Shown piece after piece: positions 29,294-37,866 of a DNA stretch of 64,000 nucleotides. The translations under genes and the position numbers were made by a program. The stretch is from positions 62,001 to 126,000 of the forward strand of contig NZ_AZDH01000014.1 in the NCBI RefSeq assembly GCF_001435445.1. The letters run 5' to 3'. Position 1 is the first letter of the stretch, and every line of letters begins with the position of its first letter. Under the pieces are notes generated by a model. The model saw nothing but the letters and a program-made list of their open reading frames with translations, was not told the origin of the DNA and made no database searches. The DNA is from Companilactobacillus kimchii DSM 13961 = JCM 10707 (GTDB taxonomy: Bacteria; Bacillota; Bacilli; Lactobacillales; Lactobacillaceae).

Positions 29294-30172
29294 TTAATCT
29301 ATCAACGAATTATCTATCCCACGATTACATTCAGCTTGCAATGTAACATGTGTAATATTGAATCGCTCCTGCAACATTTTATCGACCACATCGTAAAGTT
29401 TATCCAAGTCCTTCATATTGCAGTTTTTCTCAACATTAATGTGAGCATCCAACATGATATGATTTTCATCAATCATCCACAAATGAACATGATGAACCTT
29501 AACAATTTCAGGAACAGTCAAAATTGCCTGCTGAACTGCATCCAGATCAATTTTTGGACTAGCCTCCATAAGAATATTGACGGTCTCCGAAACGACGCTG
29601 TAAGCTTCTTTCAAAAGCCAAATGGCAATAACTATTGTTATAACTGGGTCCACCCAATTCCAATTGAAGAGAATAACGAAAATAGATGCAACAAAGACAC
29701 CCACTGACGAAAGCGTATCTGACAACATATGTAAGAATGTTGCTTTAATATTTAGATTATGTTTAGAACCGGAGAATAAGACTAACATTGAAACAAAGTT
29801 GGCCAGTAATCCGATTATCGAAACGATCATCATCAATTGACCATTGATCTCCTGGGGCTGTGATAAACGTTTGAAAGACTCAAAAACCATCATGACAGTG
29901 ATAACAACTAAAATAATTGAATTAACGAATGCTGCTAAAATCTCAGCTCGCTTGTATCCGAAAGTTTTCTGGACATCATTCTTTTTGCGTCCGATAACAT
30001 TGGCAACAAAGGAAATAATAATGGACAAAGAGTCTTCTAGGTTATGAAACGCATCCGAAATAAGTCCTAAACTACCTGAAAAAATTCCACCAATAAATTC
30101 TGTGATCGTAATTATGACATTTAGTGCGGTGACATAAAAGAAACGTCTACCTGTTACTTTTCCATGATCCAT
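29294..30172 (-). CDS. Cation diffusion facilitator (zinc/cobalt/cadmium exporter)
   Basis: Start at ATG 30172 (MDHGKVTGRRFFYVTAL) with GGGAGG 7 bp upstream. 292 residues: six membrane helices with metal-site residues in SDAFHNLEDSLSI (TM2) and LHMLSDTLSSVG (TM5), then a cytoplasmic domain with VPEIVKVHHVHLWMID and MLDAHINV. The HxxxD pairs in both helices indicate Zn/Cd. CzcD-like. No metal-responsive regulator is adjacent. Confidence 0.92.
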   Translation of the reverse strand: MDHGKVTGRRFFYVTALNVIITITEFIGGIFSGSLGLISDAFHNLEDSLSIIISFVANVIGRKKNDVQKTFGYKRAEILAAFVNSIILVVITVMMVFESFKRLSQPQEINGQLMMIVSIIGLLANFVSMLVLFSGSKHNLNIKATFLHMLSDTLSSVGVFVASIFVILFNWNWVDPVITIVIAIWLLKEAYSVVSETVNILMEASPKIDLDAVQQAILTVPEIVKVHHVHLWMIDENHIMLDAHINVEKNCNMKDLDKLYDVVDKMLQERFNITHVTLQAECNRGIDNSLID

Positions 30173-30234
30173 AACGTTGCCTCCCGCCCTTATCATACCA
30201 ATGTTTTCTTAAAATATAAAAAATAGTGCTATAT

Positions 30235-30275
30235 ACAAAACGAAGCCAACTCTAATTCAGAATTGGCTTCGCTTA
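30235..30275 (-). terminator. Terminator after the 70-residue gene
   Basis: CGAAGCCAA (30241-30249) and TTGGCTTCG (30263-30271) form a perfect 9-bp stem, with four Us on the minus strand. Confidence 0.75.
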
Positions 30276-30296
30276 TTATTTATCTTTAAATATCCT

Positions 30297-30509
30297 TTAC
30301 TTAGCTGTTAACTTAGCAACAACTTTAATGGGATGAGCGACATCAATAATATCAGAGAATCTATTTGTAATATAATCTCTCATACCGTCACGAGCTTCTT
30401 TCTTAGAAACATTGTGACAAACGCGCTTCTTTGCAACTTCTTGGCCCTCTTTGCTCAAGAAATTACAAGTTACTTCATAATCGCCATGATTTCTAAATAG
30501 CATCATCAT
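30297..30509 (-). CDS. Small protein of unknown function
   Basis: 70 residues from a triple ATG (MMMLFRNHGDYEVTCNF), with AGGGGG 5 bp upstream of the first. Basic, with KEGQEVAKKRVCHNVSKKEARDGMRDYI. Not recognised. It has its own ribosome binding site and terminator, so it is likely real. Confidence 0.65.
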   Translation of the reverse strand: MMMLFRNHGDYEVTCNFLSKEGQEVAKKRVCHNVSKKEARDGMRDYITNRFSDIIDVAHPIKVVAKLTAK

Positions 30510-30714
30510 TGCGACCCCCTTCTACAAAAATTAACATCTCATTAACATCGACCAGATATTTATACCACTTTTCAATAGTCGGTTCAACACTTTAATTTAA
30601 AATTCCTTTTTTAAGAAAGTAATAGCATTTTTTAGTAAATTAATTCATAGTAAACAATTATGATATTATTGTCATAACTAGTAATTATCTATTCATTGGT
30701 CAGGGAGATATATC

Positions 30715-31476
30715 ATGGACAGGCGTAATAACAATTCAAATAAAAATATGACGCGTGAATCATTTCGACGCAAACGCGCGCCCTTTTACAAAAGAAAGCC
30801 TTTTATTATTTCTTTAATTCTAATTATCATTTTAATAATTGGTCTACTTATTTTTTGGAAATCCAGTTCTTCGAAGGACAACACTCATACTACTCAACCT
30901 TCTCATAAAATAGAAAAGGTTAAACCTAAAAAAGAAACCAAGAAAAAGCCAGCTAAGAAAAAGAGCATTAAAAAAGCCAAAAAACAAAAAGCTGCAGATG
31001 AAATTACCGCAAAACAACAAGAAAATGACAATAAACAAAATAATGATCAGCAAAAAAAGACAACTAATCAAATAAAAAATGCTGGAACTTATACTGATTT
31101 AACTTATGACACAGATTGGTATACCTTCAAGATTTCAAACGATGTTAAATTGATCAAAGACAGCAATGGCGATGCAGCTTTACTGGTTAAATACAACTAC
31201 ACGAATAAAACTCAAAATAATGAAGTTCCACAGAGAGTTCAAAATACTGCTATTATGCTGAAACAAGATAACCAACAATTATCAGCTACCGCTGCTAAAG
31301 GCGAATACGCTACTATTGTCAACTCAAGTAATAATGGTTTGGTTCAACCTAACAAAAACTTCGACGGTGCTCTTTTAGTAAAGGTAAAGGATACTGATTC
31401 AGAAGTTACAATGTACTTCAAGAATATTCAAACAAATGGTTGGCTAGATACAACCCAACCGCTGAAATTGAAATAA
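30715..31476 (+). CDS. Membrane-anchored DUF5067-like protein
   Basis: 253 residues. A basic cytoplasmic N-terminus (RRKRAPFYKRK), one membrane helix (residues 29-47: IISLILIIILIIGLLIFW), a long Lys-rich linker (KKETKKKPAKKKSIKKAKKQ, then Gln/Asn-rich), and a beta-rich extracellular domain (TDWYTFKISNDVKLIKDSNG, LLVKYNYTNKTQNN) matching the pattern of DUF5067 proteins of lactobacilli. Function unknown. AGGGAG site before ATG. Confidence 0.78.
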   Translation: MDRRNNNSNKNMTRESFRRKRAPFYKRKPFIISLILIIILIIGLLIFWKSSSSKDNTHTTQPSHKIEKVKPKKETKKKPAKKKSIKKAKKQKAADEITAKQQENDNKQNNDQQKKTTNQIKNAGTYTDLTYDTDWYTFKISNDVKLIKDSNGDAALLVKYNYTNKTQNNEVPQRVQNTAIMLKQDNQQLSATAAKGEYATIVNSSNNGLVQPNKNFDGALLVKVKDTDSEVTMYFKNIQTNGWLDTTQPLKLK

Positions 31477-31537
31477 ACAGCACATGTTTAGAGGTATATC
31501 CCAATACGCAGGATATTCTAAACATGTGCTGTTTTAA
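31474..31537. terminator. Bidirectional hairpin terminator
   Basis: A perfect 17-bp stem (31476-31492 with 31517-31533) follows the + gene and lies downstream of the minus-strand CPBP gene at 31547. The flanking U-tracts are only four long. Confidence 0.75.
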
Positions 31538-31546
31538 ATTTCTGAC

Positions 31547-32290
31547 TTATACCGTTTTGCTTTCTAACTTAAAATCCTTTAGTTGAACATATGCTATAAA
31601 CAAAGTAATTAGGAACATAACACCAATTACATATAATGAAGACATTGAGAACTGCATTTTAGCAGCTTCTGCCATTAATTTATTGGAAAACATCGGAAAC
31701 ATGTCCCGTAAAGCATGCAACAGAATGACTATTGAAAGATTTTTAGTCTTAACATAGATCGTACCGAATAATAAACCAATTGCCGCGGCAAAGATTACTT
31801 GTCCGGAAACATATCCAATCGGCATCGATTTTAAATTCATCGTATGAATCAAGCCGAACATAATACTAGATCCAAGAACTGCTCCTAAAACGTTATTGTG
31901 GAATAATTTTAGAAATAAACTTACTAAAAGACCTCTAAAAATATATTCTTCTGCTAATCCTACCAAAAGACACAATACAATAATTTTAAATTTAACTGCC
32001 AAGTCACTAGCGGTCAGTGTTGCAGAATTCAAAACAGCAATCAGAATTATAGCTGGCATTGCCGTATATAACTGTGCCGACCAATTTTTGGAATTAAACC
32101 AATTGATCTTTTGTTTAAAAAAGAATTTGTTCAATAGGAAAGCTATGACAAATACTAAGAGATCGCTTAACATCTGCCAATAACTGTTGACTGTATGTTT
32201 CCTAACGAAAAAGGCCAAAATAAACATGACAGCGGGAAAAATTAGACTGGCAATGATAATCTTTGCAAGATTACTTTTTATAAATTTCAT
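31547..32290 (-). CDS. CPBP-family intramembrane metalloprotease
   Basis: 247 residues, about eight membrane helices. The motifs of the CAAX/Abi (CPBP) family are present: EEYIFRGLLVSLF and SIMFGLIHTMNL, plus a third segment near IVILLHALRDMF. Such proteins in lactobacilli include bacteriocin-immunity and prenyl-protease-like members; no bacteriocin gene is beside it. AAGGAG before ATG. Confidence 0.85.
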   Translation of the reverse strand: MKFIKSNLAKIIIASLIFPAVMFILAFFVRKHTVNSYWQMLSDLLVFVIAFLLNKFFFKQKINWFNSKNWSAQLYTAMPAIILIAVLNSATLTASDLAVKFKIIVLCLLVGLAEEYIFRGLLVSLFLKLFHNNVLGAVLGSSIMFGLIHTMNLKSMPIGYVSGQVIFAAAIGLLFGTIYVKTKNLSIVILLHALRDMFPMFSNKLMAEAAKMQFSMSSLYVIGVMFLITLFIAYVQLKDFKLESKTV

Positions 32291-32462
32291 GGGTTCTCCT
32301 TAAAAGTCATTATATTTTAATTATATAGAAAAAGTTCTTGACATGAAACGCGTTCGATAAACTATTCTTTAATCGTTGAGATACGAGTTACGCAAAACCT
32401 CATTTTTTGTTAAAAAGCTCACCCTTCACGTATTTCACAACAAGCCAAGATATTTATTTGTT

Positions 32463-32498
32463 AAAAAAACTCATCCGTCAGCGGGATGAGTTTTTTAG
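32463..32498 (-). terminator. Terminator overlapping the stop codon of the next gene
   Basis: AAAACTCATCC (32466-32476) pairs with GGATGAGTTTT (32484-32494). The stop codon of the 178-residue gene lies in the loop, so the stem is part of the coding end. U-tract from the A-run 32463-32469. Confidence 0.8.
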
Positions 32499-33014
32499 TA
32501 TTGCTAATGTTTGATTAACTTTTTTATCGGTAACAGCCTTTCCTTTAGAATCCCAAGAAAGATTTAAGTACACTTGACCATGTTCAGTTTTAACAACTAG
32601 CAGACGTTCTGGACGACTAATAGGTCGATTCAGAGTACCTCCAGTAATACTTTGACTGTTCATTAAACTCACACCATCTATAATGGAAAAAGCCTGAATT
32701 CTTGATAATGGTATAAATTTATATTCTTGCAATAATGGTAAATAAATTAACTTTAATTTTTTACCCCAAGTTTCAGTATCAACATAGTATATTCCCCTAT
32801 TATTGATTTTCCAGCCACCATAGAAGTGCTTTAGCGATTGTGGGTAAATCATCGTGCTGTCGATTAAAAAAGCTACTACGCAGCATAGAATCGACAACAA
32901 CGGCTCATTGGGGAAGATTGAAATAATCACAACTCCCACTGCTATGCCAAGAAATATACTGCCTAACAGTGGTTTGAAACTGATTTTTCTAGCGAATCTC
33001 AATTCGTTTTCCAT
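32478..33014 (-). CDS. Membrane protein of unknown function
   Basis: Start at ATG 33014 (MENELRFARKISFK), with AAGGTG 6 bp upstream. 178 residues: two hydrophobic helices (LLGSIFLGIAVGVVIISIF and SILCCVVAFLIDSTM) followed by a soluble C-terminal part (WKINNRGIYYVDTETWGKK, SRPERLLVVKTEHGQVYLNL) with a beta, PH-like look. I cannot assign a family. The final codons form a terminator stem. Confidence 0.65.
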   Translation of the reverse strand: MENELRFARKISFKPLLGSIFLGIAVGVVIISIFPNEPLLSILCCVVAFLIDSTMIYPQSLKHFYGGWKINNRGIYYVDTETWGKKLKLIYLPLLQEYKFIPLSRIQAFSIIDGVSLMNSQSITGGTLNRPISRPERLLVVKTEHGQVYLNLSWDSKGKAVTDKKVNQTLAILKNSSR

Positions 33015-33113
33015 ATCAATCACCTTGACTGTTTATAACTACACTAAAGATAGAACTAATTGCTTAAATAATCCAAAAATAAGTTTCAAAAGTGGACACT
33101 TTGTAACTCTTGG

Positions 33114-33157
33114 CACAAAAAAATAGTTTGATCAAATTGACCAAACTATTTTTTTCA
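33114..33157. terminator. Bidirectional terminator-like hairpin
   Basis: AAATAGTTTG (33121-33130) with CAAACTATTT (33142-33151), A-run left and T-run right. It follows the small minus-strand ORF ending at 33265 after about 110 bp. Confidence 0.7.
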
Positions 33158-33264
33158 TACTATTGTAAGAAAACATCATCCAGATTTGGTAATGTTTCTT
33201 CTTGATAATATGCGTATAACACATTTTGTTTGAAAGTATTTAAAGTACTCTGTCCTAATTCAAA

Positions 33265-33462
33265 CTATTTTTTCAAGAAAGCAAGCACATTCTTCTCATC
33301 CGGCTTCATTCTTCCTGCTGAGAATGCAATTATGATTGCAATGATAGAGGACAAAAACTCCCATACTGACCATTTAAAAACTAGTGTTAAACCTAACATA
33401 ATGAAAACTGAAATCAACATTACTCCATCTCTGAGACCTAATTTTAAATATGGAAAAATCAT
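33265..33462 (-). CDS. Doubtful small membrane protein
   Basis: 65 residues with two hydrophobic helices (DGVMLISVFIMLGLTLVF and WEFLSSIIAIIIAFSAG), then MKPDEKNVLAFLKK. The ATG overlaps the stop of the upstream ORF (TGATG), a coupling signature. No good ribosome binding site. Could be a real small membrane protein or the remainder of a decayed gene. Confidence 0.4.
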   Translation of the reverse strand: MIFPYLKLGLRDGVMLISVFIMLGLTLVFKWSVWEFLSSIIAIIIAFSAGRMKPDEKNVLAFLKK

Positions 33463-33869
33463 CAGAAATCGCCTTCTTTCGTTATTTGATATACATCCAA
33501 TAAGCTCAACCAGGACTTTCTTGTGTATGTAGAATTTTTAAGTAGCCTTTTGTTTCCCTCTAATTGTAGCCTTATCGGAGTCTTGAGATAATTAAAGTAT
33601 CCTCCGATATGTAGCAGATGGAACAAGCAGATTCCGTAAAATCTTGGCAACTGTACGTCTATCTCTGGTAGGAAGAAGTCTAGGAATAATTCAAACATCC
33701 ATTTAAATCCTAAGAATATTATAACACCGCTTTCATTTTCATAAAAGCATTTCTGATAAAGCAATGCCACCCCATCAACTTGAATTTTTTTGCATTCTAT
33801 TCTGTTATATCGGTGCTTGTGGCAATGTTGAAAACAATTGATTTCAATTGGTCCAACAGAAAAGGGCAA
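33462..33869 (-). other. Doubtful 135-codon ORF, possibly decayed
   Basis: The open frame has only a TTG as its first possible start, immediately after the man-operon terminator, with no ribosome binding site. It reads Cys/His-rich first (NCFQHCHKHRYNRIECKK), then hydrophobic and aromatic (GFKWMFELFLDFFLPE). Its stop overlaps the start of the next small ORF. I do not recognise it. Could be a remnant of a longer gene, or spurious. Confidence 0.25.
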
Positions 33870-33897
33870 AAAAAATTGGGCCCAATCGGGCCCAAAA
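33867..33897 (-). terminator. Terminator after the DUF956 gene
   Basis: TTGGGCCC (33876-33883) and GGGCCCAA (33888-33895), a perfect stem with 4-base loop, with eight Us on the minus strand (A-run 33868-33875). Confidence 0.88.
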
Positions 33898-33902
33898 GTA
33901 AA

Positions 33903-34274
33903 TTATTTCTTAGGATTTCGTTTAAAAGCTCTGCGAACAACCTGGAAGAAGGTTAAGGATTTTACAATATCTTCAGGTTTAACGTAAACTCTAATTGCTC
34001 GTAAAACTCTCTTAGGATCTTTTGAAGAAAAAGTAAACATACCGTTCTTTTTTGTTTGAATGGCATAACGTGGAATCCACTTACCACCAAACATTACTGA
34101 AACAACAACTTGCTTAACTTCTGTCCATGGGATCTGAATATAGTTTGAAACATCACGGTCATCGTAAAATTCAAATCCTTTATCACCGATCATGATTTTT
34201 CCATAATCAGTCAATCCTAAATGAGAAGTTCCTTGAATAACCAAATCCGACTTTGTATTTAATGATTGAACCAT
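33903..34274 (-). CDS. DUF956 protein of the mannose PTS operon (ManO-like)
   Basis: Start at ATG 34274 (MVQSLNTKSDLVIQGTSH) with AAGGAGC upstream. 123 residues, with GDKGFEFYDDRDVSNYIQIPW and VVSVMFGGKWIPRYAIQT, the DUF956 pattern. The family is found as a fourth gene (manO) behind manXYZ in lactobacilli and streptococci, role not established. Here a strong terminator separates it from manZ. Confidence 0.88.
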   Translation of the reverse strand: MVQSLNTKSDLVIQGTSHLGLTDYGKIMIGDKGFEFYDDRDVSNYIQIPWTEVKQVVVSVMFGGKWIPRYAIQTKKNGMFTFSSKDPKRVLRAIRVYVKPEDIVKSLTFFQVVRRAFKRNPKK

Positions 34275-34355
34275 CTGACCGCTCCTTTGTTTTGTTAAAA
34301 ATATTATACGGCGGAACTTATTTATTATCAAAAGTACGATGACTTTTGCTCTAAT

Positions 34356-34399
34356 GAAAATGAGACATCAACTCAAAAACGAATTGATGTCTCATTTTT
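34356..34399 (-). terminator. Terminator between manZ and the DUF956 gene
   Basis: A perfect 15-bp stem, AAAATGAGACATCAA (34357-34371) with TTGATGTCTCATTTT (34384-34398). Both flanks are T-rich in the right direction, but weaker on the minus strand (CATTTTCATT), so partial readthrough is plausible. Confidence 0.7.
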
Positions 34400-34431
34400 A
34401 ATTAGTAAAACTTTTTGAAAGTCTCAAATTA

Positions 34432-35343
34432 TTACATAACATGTAGAACGTGTAGAAGAACACCTACAACGAACAAGCCAAGAATAATAACGATTGGAGA
34501 TACTTTCTTCTTTAGTAACCACATGCAGAACAATGTTAGAAGCAAAGCAGCTAATCCAGGGATCAATTGATCCAAGTTATCTTGCAATGTTGTTACTTTA
34601 TGAGCAGTCAATGATAGACCATCTTTTTGTTGGATCAAGGCTTGTTTGATACCTTGTGCACCTGATGGAATCTTTGACCAGTCAATGTATGCACCCTTAG
34701 CCAACTTAACTGTTGAAACTGTTGGTGTGAACTTAACAACAACCCAACGGTTAATCAATGAACCTAAGATGAACATACCTAGAATTGAAGCACCTTTAGT
34801 AATGTCTTGTAGGACACCACCGGAAACATCATCTGTAATCTTAGAACCGGCTTTGTAACCAAGCTCTTGTGTGTACCACATGAAGGCCATACGAATAGCA
34901 TTCCATGCAACGAAGTAAATGATTGGTCCAAGAATATTACCAGTCATAGCCAATGAAGCAGCCAAAGCACCAATAATAGGCTTAACAGTGAACCAGAACA
35001 CAGGATCACCAATACCAGCCAAAGGACCCATCATACCAACTTTAACACCTTGAATTGTAACATCATCGATAGCGGCACCGTTTGCACGTTCCTCTTCCAA
35101 TGCCATTGTTACACCAAGAATAGGTGATGAAAGGTATGGATGACAATTAAAGAATTCCATGTGACGCTTCAAAGCAGCAGCACGATCTTCTTTTGTCTTA
35201 TATAATTTTTTCAAAACTGGAATTAGTGAATAAGTCCAGCCACCGTTTTGCATACGTTCGTAGTTCCATGAACCTTGGAGGAACGTTGAGCGCCACCAAA
35301 CGGAGATTCTATCTTTTTTAGAAATTTTAACTTGATCTGCCAT
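34432..35343 (-). CDS. manZ: PTS mannose-family IID component
   Basis: 303 residues. Starts MADQVKISKKDRIS, with RSTFLQGSWNYERMQNGGW, LKRHMEFFNCHPYLSSPILG and GVKVGMMGPLAGIGDPVFW, the IID signature, then C-terminal helices. With IIC it forms the membrane channel; also a known receptor for class IIa bacteriocins. It has an insert of about 40 residues (SKIPSGAQGIKQALIQQ) seen in lactobacilli. Confidence 0.95.
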   Translation of the reverse strand: MADQVKISKKDRISVWWRSTFLQGSWNYERMQNGGWTYSLIPVLKKLYKTKEDRAAALKRHMEFFNCHPYLSSPILGVTMALEEERANGAAIDDVTIQGVKVGMMGPLAGIGDPVFWFTVKPIIGALAASLAMTGNILGPIIYFVAWNAIRMAFMWYTQELGYKAGSKITDDVSGGVLQDITKGASILGMFILGSLINRWVVVKFTPTVSTVKLAKGAYIDWSKIPSGAQGIKQALIQQKDGLSLTAHKVTTLQDNLDQLIPGLAALLLTLFCMWLLKKKVSPIVIILGLFVVGVLLHVLHVM

Positions 35344-35362
35344 TTTTATGTGTTCTCCCCTC

Positions 35363-36181
35363 TTAATAGTTATCTATTATGTCGCCGACTGGATCACCGG
35401 TGTTGGAGCTGCCTCCACCATCGTTTGAACCGCCATTGCCACCTGATTTAGATAATTTCAAGTAGATGAGCGCCATAGAAATACCGATAGTACCAAGACC
35501 AATAAGTGTTAGATCTGTAACTGTAGCAAGTACGAAACCAATAGCAAAGAATGGCCATACTTCACGACTAGCCATCATATTGATAACCATTGCGTAACCA
35601 ACAGCAACAACCATACCACCACCGATTGACAAACCATCTGTCAACCAAGTAGGCATAGCATCTAGTAATGATCTAACAGGACCAGCACCGATTGCAAGAA
35701 TCAATGCGGCAGGAATAGCGATACGTAAACCTTGCATACAAATAGCAACATATTGCCAGAAATCAATTTTAGCAAAACTACCTTCTTCAGCAGCCTTATC
35801 CATAATATGAACAATACCAGTTGCTAATGTACGACATAGAATTGTTAGAAGTAGTCCGGCAACAGCCAAAGGAACAGCAATAGCAATAGCTGAACCAACA
35901 CCTTTTTGTCCTTTACCACCAAGAACAAGAATAATAGCTGAAGCGACAGATGCCAAAGCGGCATCAGGTGCTACGGCAGCACCGATATTAGCCCAACCTA
36001 AGGCGATCATTTGTAGTGATCCACCAAGGATAAGACAAGGTAACAATTGACCTGTAACTAAGCCGATTAAAGTACATGCGATAACTGGTTGGTGAAAATG
36101 GAATTCATCCAAAATACCTTCCATACCAGCTAGGAATGATACCAAAACGACAAGAATAATCTGAATAGCATTTAATTGCAT
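35363..36181 (-). CDS. manY: PTS mannose-family IIC component
   Basis: 272 residues, about seven membrane helices. FLAGMEGILDEFHFHQPVIACTL and NIGAAVAPDAALASVASAII are the IIC signature. A Gly/Ser/Asn-rich C-terminal tail (GGNGGSNDGGGSSNTGD). Channel subunit with IID. Confidence 0.95.
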   Translation of the reverse strand: MQLNAIQIILVVLVSFLAGMEGILDEFHFHQPVIACTLIGLVTGQLLPCLILGGSLQMIALGWANIGAAVAPDAALASVASAIILVLGGKGQKGVGSAIAIAVPLAVAGLLLTILCRTLATGIVHIMDKAAEEGSFAKIDFWQYVAICMQGLRIAIPAALILAIGAGPVRSLLDAMPTWLTDGLSIGGGMVVAVGYAMVINMMASREVWPFFAIGFVLATVTDLTLIGLGTIGISMALIYLKLSKSGGNGGSNDGGGSSNTGDPVGDIIDNY

Positions 36182-36230
36182 GATTATTAATCCTCCGTTT
36201 TATTTCTTATATAAATATAAAATTAAATCC

Positions 36231-37205
36231 CTATTTGTTTTTATCCAATTCTGCTTGGGCTTTCTTCATAATATTATCAAGATTGTCCTCAGAATCTGTT
36301 GGAACCTTACGAACATCAAATTTGATGCCTTGTGATTCCATCTTCTTAAATGTATCAATATCGTTTTGATCAAATGCCAAAACTTTATTAGGTTGAACTT
36401 TACCAACTGAGTGAGCCATTGAACCAACATTGATAGTCTTCAATGGAACTCCACCCTCGATAGCTCTTTCAACATCTTGTGGTGTTTCGAACAATAGTAA
36501 TGCACGTTCGCCACCGAAATGCTTGTCATCCTTTGCAATCTTGATCATTTGATTGATTGGGATAACGTGAGCATGAACACCAACCGGTGCAGCTTGCATA
36601 ATCAATTGTTTACGCAAGTCATCCTTAGCAACGTTATCTGAAACAACGATAATACGTGTTGGTGCAACTGATTTTGACCATGCAGTAGCAACTTGACCAT
36701 GCAATAGACGTGAATCAATACGAGCCAAAACATATTCCAATGAACCAGCTTTACCACCTGAAACAGCTTGTTTAGGAGCAGCTTTAGGAGCGGCATCCTT
36801 AGGTTGTAGTGATTCTGGACGAACCTTTACACCATCTTTTGCTGTTTCAATAATATGAGCAGCAATTTCATGTGCTGAGTTCATTGACATACGTGAAGCG
36901 TAGGCTTCAATCAACATAGGTAAGTTAAGACCTGCAACAATAGCCCACTTATCCTTATGTGCCTCGAACAAACCATTTACTTGGTTGAATGGTGTTCCAC
37001 CCCAAAGGTCAACAAGGAACAAAACTTGTTCTTGGTCTTCCAATTTGGAAACAGCATCTTCCAATTTTGCCTTAAGGTCATCAGGCCCCATGCTTGGTTG
37101 TAATGTAACGGATTGAACATCTTTTTGTTCACCGAAAATCATTGAACCAGACATCTTAATGCCGTCGGCAAAGTCACCATGGCTTGCAATAATAATTCCA
37201 ACCAT
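36231..37205 (-). CDS. manX: PTS mannose-family IIAB component
   Basis: 324 residues. IIA domain 1-140 with the phospho-His in IIIASHGDFADG (His9), an Ala/Pro-rich linker (PKDAAPKAAPKQAVSGG), then IIB with the second phospho-His in RIDSRLLHGQVATAW. Takes phosphate from HPr and passes it to incoming mannose or glucose. Heads manX-manY-manZ; a cre site and other repeats lie upstream. Confidence 0.96.
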   Translation of the reverse strand: MVGIIIASHGDFADGIKMSGSMIFGEQKDVQSVTLQPSMGPDDLKAKLEDAVSKLEDQEQVLFLVDLWGGTPFNQVNGLFEAHKDKWAIVAGLNLPMLIEAYASRMSMNSAHEIAAHIIETAKDGVKVRPESLQPKDAAPKAAPKQAVSGGKAGSLEYVLARIDSRLLHGQVATAWSKSVAPTRIIVVSDNVAKDDLRKQLIMQAAPVGVHAHVIPINQMIKIAKDDKHFGGERALLLFETPQDVERAIEGGVPLKTINVGSMAHSVGKVQPNKVLAFDQNDIDTFKKMESQGIKFDVRKVPTDSEDNLDNIMKKAQAELDKNK

Positions 37206-37232
37206 GTTTCTTCCTCCTTATGTTTTATATAA

Positions 37233-37246
37233 TTAAAACGCTTACT
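37233..37246 (-). promoter_or_regulatory. Catabolite-responsive element upstream of manX
   Basis: AGTAAGCGTTTTAA on the minus strand (complement of 37233-37246) matches the cre pattern (TGWAANCGNTNWCA) with mismatches at the ends. It lies about 30 bp before the manX ATG, i.e. downstream of any promoter. A second, weaker AAACCGTTTT is at 37294-37303. Confidence 0.55.
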
Positions 37247-37247
37247 T

Positions 37248-37266
37248 CGACCACCCATTATGGTCG
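37248..37266. promoter_or_regulatory. Palindrome next to the manX cre
   Basis: CGACCA-N7-TGGTCG is a 6-bp dyad (37248-37253, 37261-37266). It could be an operator or the base of a hairpin in the leader. Confidence 0.4.
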
Positions 37267-37866
37267 CCTAAAAAAATAGAATAATATCCTAATAAACCGT
37301 TTTAATTGAGCTCACCCTTCATGTGAACCCTTACATAATATCATTTTTTCAGAAAAAAAAACAGTCCTTTTAAAAAAAAGTCTAGACCACAATTAAATTA
37401 AACTATCTTTGTGATTTTGGAGAATTTTTTTCTGTCCATTTGGCATATTAATCGGAACCGTTTTGACAATGTTTTTAATTTTTCATTCCCTATTAAATGA
37501 TTTTATTTCTGTTATTTTTGTCCATTTTTATGGTTGTTTGTGATACCTGAAAGTAGATCATCATTTTCACTGATTTTCAAATATATCGTTCTTAAAGCCC
37601 TAAATAATGGTAATCCTCTAATTTATTTGCATATAAATATATCTTTATCGCACACCTTTTCACGTGTTACTTTTTTGTAACATACCACAGTATTAGTTTT
37701 TCTTAAAATCTATTCTTGTAATTTTTTTAGTGGAACGAATCGAATTTACTGTAAATGGTCTGTACCAATGATAGCGCATTAATTTTTTTAAATATAGAAA
37801 AAGCTTCCTTTTGGAATTAAACAAAAGTACTAAAAAAAGCTTATTTTTTTAAAATAATATGATAAT
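37267..37866. other. Long AT-rich non-coding region upstream of manX
   Basis: Six hundred bases with no ORF of note. It holds two copies of AAATGGACA (minus strand; 37441-37433 and 37527-37519), followed by A-rich sequence, 86 bp apart, a dyad TGTTAC-N6-GTAACA (37665-37682) and a -10-like TATTAT (minus, 37340-37335). I looked for a GG-N10-GC sigma-54 promoter on the minus strand and did not see one. Confidence 0.45.

Noticed and set aside
32478-33014. Considered as EbsA-like protein
   Set aside because: Topology is partly similar but no distinctive motif could be matched by eye.
28365-33115. Shared CTTGGCACAAAA strings at about 28370 and 33108 considered as a dispersed repeat
   Set aside because: The match is about 11 bases with no extended similarity; chance is likely in AT-rich DNA.
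37206-37866. Possible sigma-54 promoter before manX
   Set aside because: No GG-N10-GC spaced -24/-12 pair found on the minus strand by eye.
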